Positions 62,342 to 64,000 of a stretch of 64,000 nucleotides of DNA are shown piece after piece. The DNA is taken from positions 372,001 through 436,000 of the forward strand of contig OZ242304.1 in NCBI GenBank assembly GCA_965207915.1, written 5' to 3'. A program made the translations under genes and the position numbers. Source of the stretch: VXNJ01 sp009840625. Its GTDB lineage: Bacteria > Chloroflexota > UBA11872 > VXNJ01. The notes beneath the pieces are model-generated. The model did not search any database, was not told the DNA's origin, and was given only the letters and a program-made list of their open reading frames with translations. The stretch's first letter is position 1; each line of letters starts with the position of its first letter.

Positions 62342-62721
62342 TCCCCGTCGGAGTCGGCGTCGGTCGGATCGAGCATTTCTTCTTCGGCGACCAGACGCCC
62401 GCCCTCCACTTTCGAATCAACCATCCGACGGCGCGAGTCAAACTGCAGCCAGACTTGGGCGGGGCGGAACGTTTGCTCGCCCATGACCTGCTTGGTGCAG
62501 GTGTAGTGAGTCGGGCTGTCGTGACTCGACCCCGGCGCAAATTCCTGCGTCAAATCGTTGTTCAGATCAACCCGCAGAGTAACGATTTCCTGAGTGCGGT
62601 CCATCTCTACGTATATGTAGAGGGCATCGTCGCGCGGTTGATTTCCGAAGAATCCCAAACCGGTTCCATCCTTGGCCGGGCCGTCGCGGCCGGCATCGGA
62701 ACGGCAATTGCCGCCTAACAT
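62338..62721 (-). CDS. Hypothetical protein, acidic C-terminus
   Basis: 127 residues. I do not recognise a family. The middle (DALYIYVEMDRTQEIVTLRV, then HYTCTKQVMGEQTFRPAQVWLQF) alternates beta-like and charged stretches, and the end is strongly acidic (DPTDADSDGD). No signal peptide is visible from the ATG at 62721; a start at the Met in VEMDRTQ is possible. Its stop overlaps the NHL gene start by 4 nt (TTGA), so the two are probably co-translated and could work together at the surface or in its export. Divergent from miaB, 29 nt apart across an AT-rich spacer. Confidence 0.6.
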   Translation of the reverse strand: MLGGNCRSDAGRDGPAKDGTGLGFFGNQPRDDALYIYVEMDRTQEIVTLRVDLNNDLTQEFAPGSSHDSPTHYTCTKQVMGEQTFRPAQVWLQFDSRRRMVDSKVEGGRLVAEEEMLDPTDADSDGD

Positions 62722-62750
62722 TAATTTTTATTAAACGCGACATCCGTACC
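62722..62750. promoter_or_regulatory. AT-rich divergent spacer between the hypothetical gene and miaB
   Basis: A 29-nt gap containing an unusually AT-rich run (TTAATTTTTATTAAA, about 62721-62735) in a GC-rich genome. It must include or adjoin the start regions of both genes; with so little room the two promoters would overlap, or the hypothetical gene starts further downstream. Confidence 0.4.
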
Positions 62751-64000
62751 ATGGCCACCGTCCACGCAGGCCGGCCGCCGGCCCCCCCGACGCCCGGCGT
62801 CGGCCGGCACCGCTTCTACATCTGGACCTCCGGCTGCCAGATGAACAAAGACGATTCCGAGCGGATCGCGCGCGCCTTGGTCGCCGCCGGGCACGTGCCC
62901 GTTTCTCATCCCGACCGGGCATCGTTTGTGATCCTCAATGGCTGCAGCGTGCGCGACAACTCCGACCGCAAGACCTTCGGACGGATCGGCGCGCTGGGCG
63001 CGCGCAAACGGCGCGAACCGTTCTTGCAGGTGGCGCTGACCGGTTGCACGGTCCGGGCCACGGCGGCGGAGCTGGCGCCCCACCGTCCGAAATTGGACCT
63101 GATCTTCGACAACTCGCGCGTCGAGGAACTCCTGGACCACATGGCCAGCCAGCCGGGACCGGTGGTGGACGACTGGGAGGACTTCTCGCCCCAGGACCTG
63201 CCCGGGTTCGGCAGCCCCACCCGCTACGTGACCGTCATCTACGGGTGCTCCAAGCGCTGCACGTTCTGCATAGTGCCGTTCCGGCGCGGGGGTGAGCGCA
63301 GCCGCCCCCCGGAAGAAATCGAAGACGAAATGCGGACCAAGGCCGCCGAGGGCGCTGTCGAAATAACGCTGCTGGGGCAGATCGTTAACCGGTACGGCCG
63401 CGACCGCGCCGACGGCCCGGACCTGGCCGGTCTGCTGCGGCGCCTGGACCGGCAGGCCATCGTGCCCAGGCTCAGGTTCCTGACCGCCCATCCGCGCCAC
63501 TTCGACCGCTCCCTGGCCGAGGCGATGGCCGAGTGTCAAACGGTCCTGGAGGAGATCAACTTGCCGGTGCAATCGGGCAACGACGAAGTGCTGCGCCGCA
63601 TGGGCCGCGGCTACAACCGAGCCTGGTACCTGGACATGATCGCGATGCTGCGTGACACCGTGCCCGGCGTGGCGATCTCGACCGACGTGATCGTCGGCTT
63701 TCCGGGCGAGACCGAGGACCAGTTCCGATCGACCCTGGAGCTAATGGAAGAGGTCCGATTCGACGTGGTCCACATAGCCGCGTTTTCGCCCCGGATCGGA
63801 ACCGTCGCGGACCGCTGGGGCGACGACATCGATCCGGCGGTGAAGCTGGAGCGGCTGCACCGCTGCGAGAGCTTGCAGAAAGACCTGGCCGAATCGATCA
63901 ATGCCGATCTGGTGGGAAGCAGGCAGCAGGTTTTGATCGAGCAATTGCAGCCCGCCCGGGCGGCCGGTGGCGGACCCCGCTGGATGGGTCGTACGCGAAC
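62751..64000 (+). CDS. miaB: tRNA-2-methylthio-N6-dimethylallyladenosine synthase (3' end outside window)
   Basis: Over 416 codons, running off the right edge. Radical-SAM methylthiotransferase acting on i6A37 of tRNAs reading UNN codons. N-terminal cluster Cys in WTSGCQMNKDDSERIA, LNGCSVRDNSDRK and LTGCTVR; radical SAM CSKRCTFCIVPFRRG (C-x3-C-x2-C); then LLGQIVNRYG, NLPVQSGNDEVLRRMGRGYN and STDVIVGFPGETEDQF. GCQMN with the CxxxD-type spacing is the MiaB form. The C-terminal TRAM domain is only beginning (GRTRT). Start ATG at 62751; the leader is only 29 nt. Partner of miaA-made i6A, encoded elsewhere. Confidence 0.95.
   Translation, partial: MATVHAGRPPAPPTPGVGRHRFYIWTSGCQMNKDDSERIARALVAAGHVPVSHPDRASFVILNGCSVRDNSDRKTFGRIGALGARKRREPFLQVALTGCTVRATAAELAPHRPKLDLIFDNSRVEELLDHMASQPGPVVDDWEDFSPQDLPGFGSPTRYVTVIYGCSKRCTFCIVPFRRGGERSRPPEEIEDEMRTKAAEGAVEITLLGQIVNRYGRDRADGPDLAGLLRRLDRQAIVPRLRFLTAHPRHFDRSLAEAMAECQTVLEEINLPVQSGNDEVLRRMGRGYNRAWYLDMIAMLRDTVPGVAISTDVIVGFPGETEDQFRSTLELMEEVRFDVVHIAAFSPRIGTVADRWGDDIDPAVKLERLHRCESLQKDLAESINADLVGSRQQVLIEQLQPARAAGGGPRWMGRTR

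Overview
The window is GC-rich bacterial chromosome with no sign of plasmid, phage or IS elements. The best guess for the source is Chloroflexota (Dehalococcoidia/SAR202-like). That inference rests on a short EF-Ts without the C-terminal module, an S12 with an insertion after its N-terminal tail, an actinobacterial-type short xylose isomerase, and enolase-superfamily and sulfatase-fold genes beside housekeeping loci. No rRNA gene is present to settle it.

Layout. (1) 1-9.3 kb, minus strand: the classic rpsB-tsf-pyrH-frr-uppS-cdsA-dxr block (translation, UMP kinase, isoprenoid and phospholipid precursors), a tRNA-Pro(TGG), a VanW-family envelope protein and the proline genes proB-proA. (2) 9.3-27.1 kb, mixed strands: an EF-G-like paralogue, xylose isomerase, acetyl-CoA synthetase, a galactonate-dehydratase-type enolase, a TrkH potassium channel subunit, a divergent PlsY-like acyltransferase, a membrane protein of unknown function, three tandem sulfatase-fold enzymes whose nucleophile position is Thr, a TPR protein, an M50 membrane protease, an FAD oxidoreductase and a degenerate HD-domain protein. 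This is the accessory part of the window. (3) 27.1-55.6 kb, all minus strand: a 28-kb transcription/translation superoperon read rpoB-rpoC-rpsL-rpsG-fusA-tuf, then the S10, spc and alpha ribosomal clusters with secY and adk, then truA-rplM-rpsI. rplKAJL is not upstream of rpoB and map is missing between adk and infA. (4) 55.8-62.7 kb, minus strand: a hypothetical gene, an NHL-repeat lipoprotein, grpE-dnaJ-prmA-mtaB and a HIT hydrolase; dnaK and hrcA are not in the cluster. (5) 62.75 kb to the end, plus strand: the start of miaB, truncated by the window edge.

Regulation visible in the sequence: extended -10 promoter-like boxes (TGC followed by TATACT or TAAAAT) before rpsL and rpoB, a perfect TATAAT before infA followed by a self-complementary leader, a hairpin in the rpsB leader, and many 1-8 nt gene overlaps implying translational coupling.

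Most of the window is ordinary core genome. The points most worth a second look are the Thr-type sulfatase-fold trio, the structured infA leader, the natural Arg at the S12 position equivalent to E. coli Lys88, the EF-G paralogue with His-to-Asp in switch II, and the HD pseudoenzyme. I found no clear evidence of a defence, toxin-antitoxin, CRISPR or biosynthetic system.
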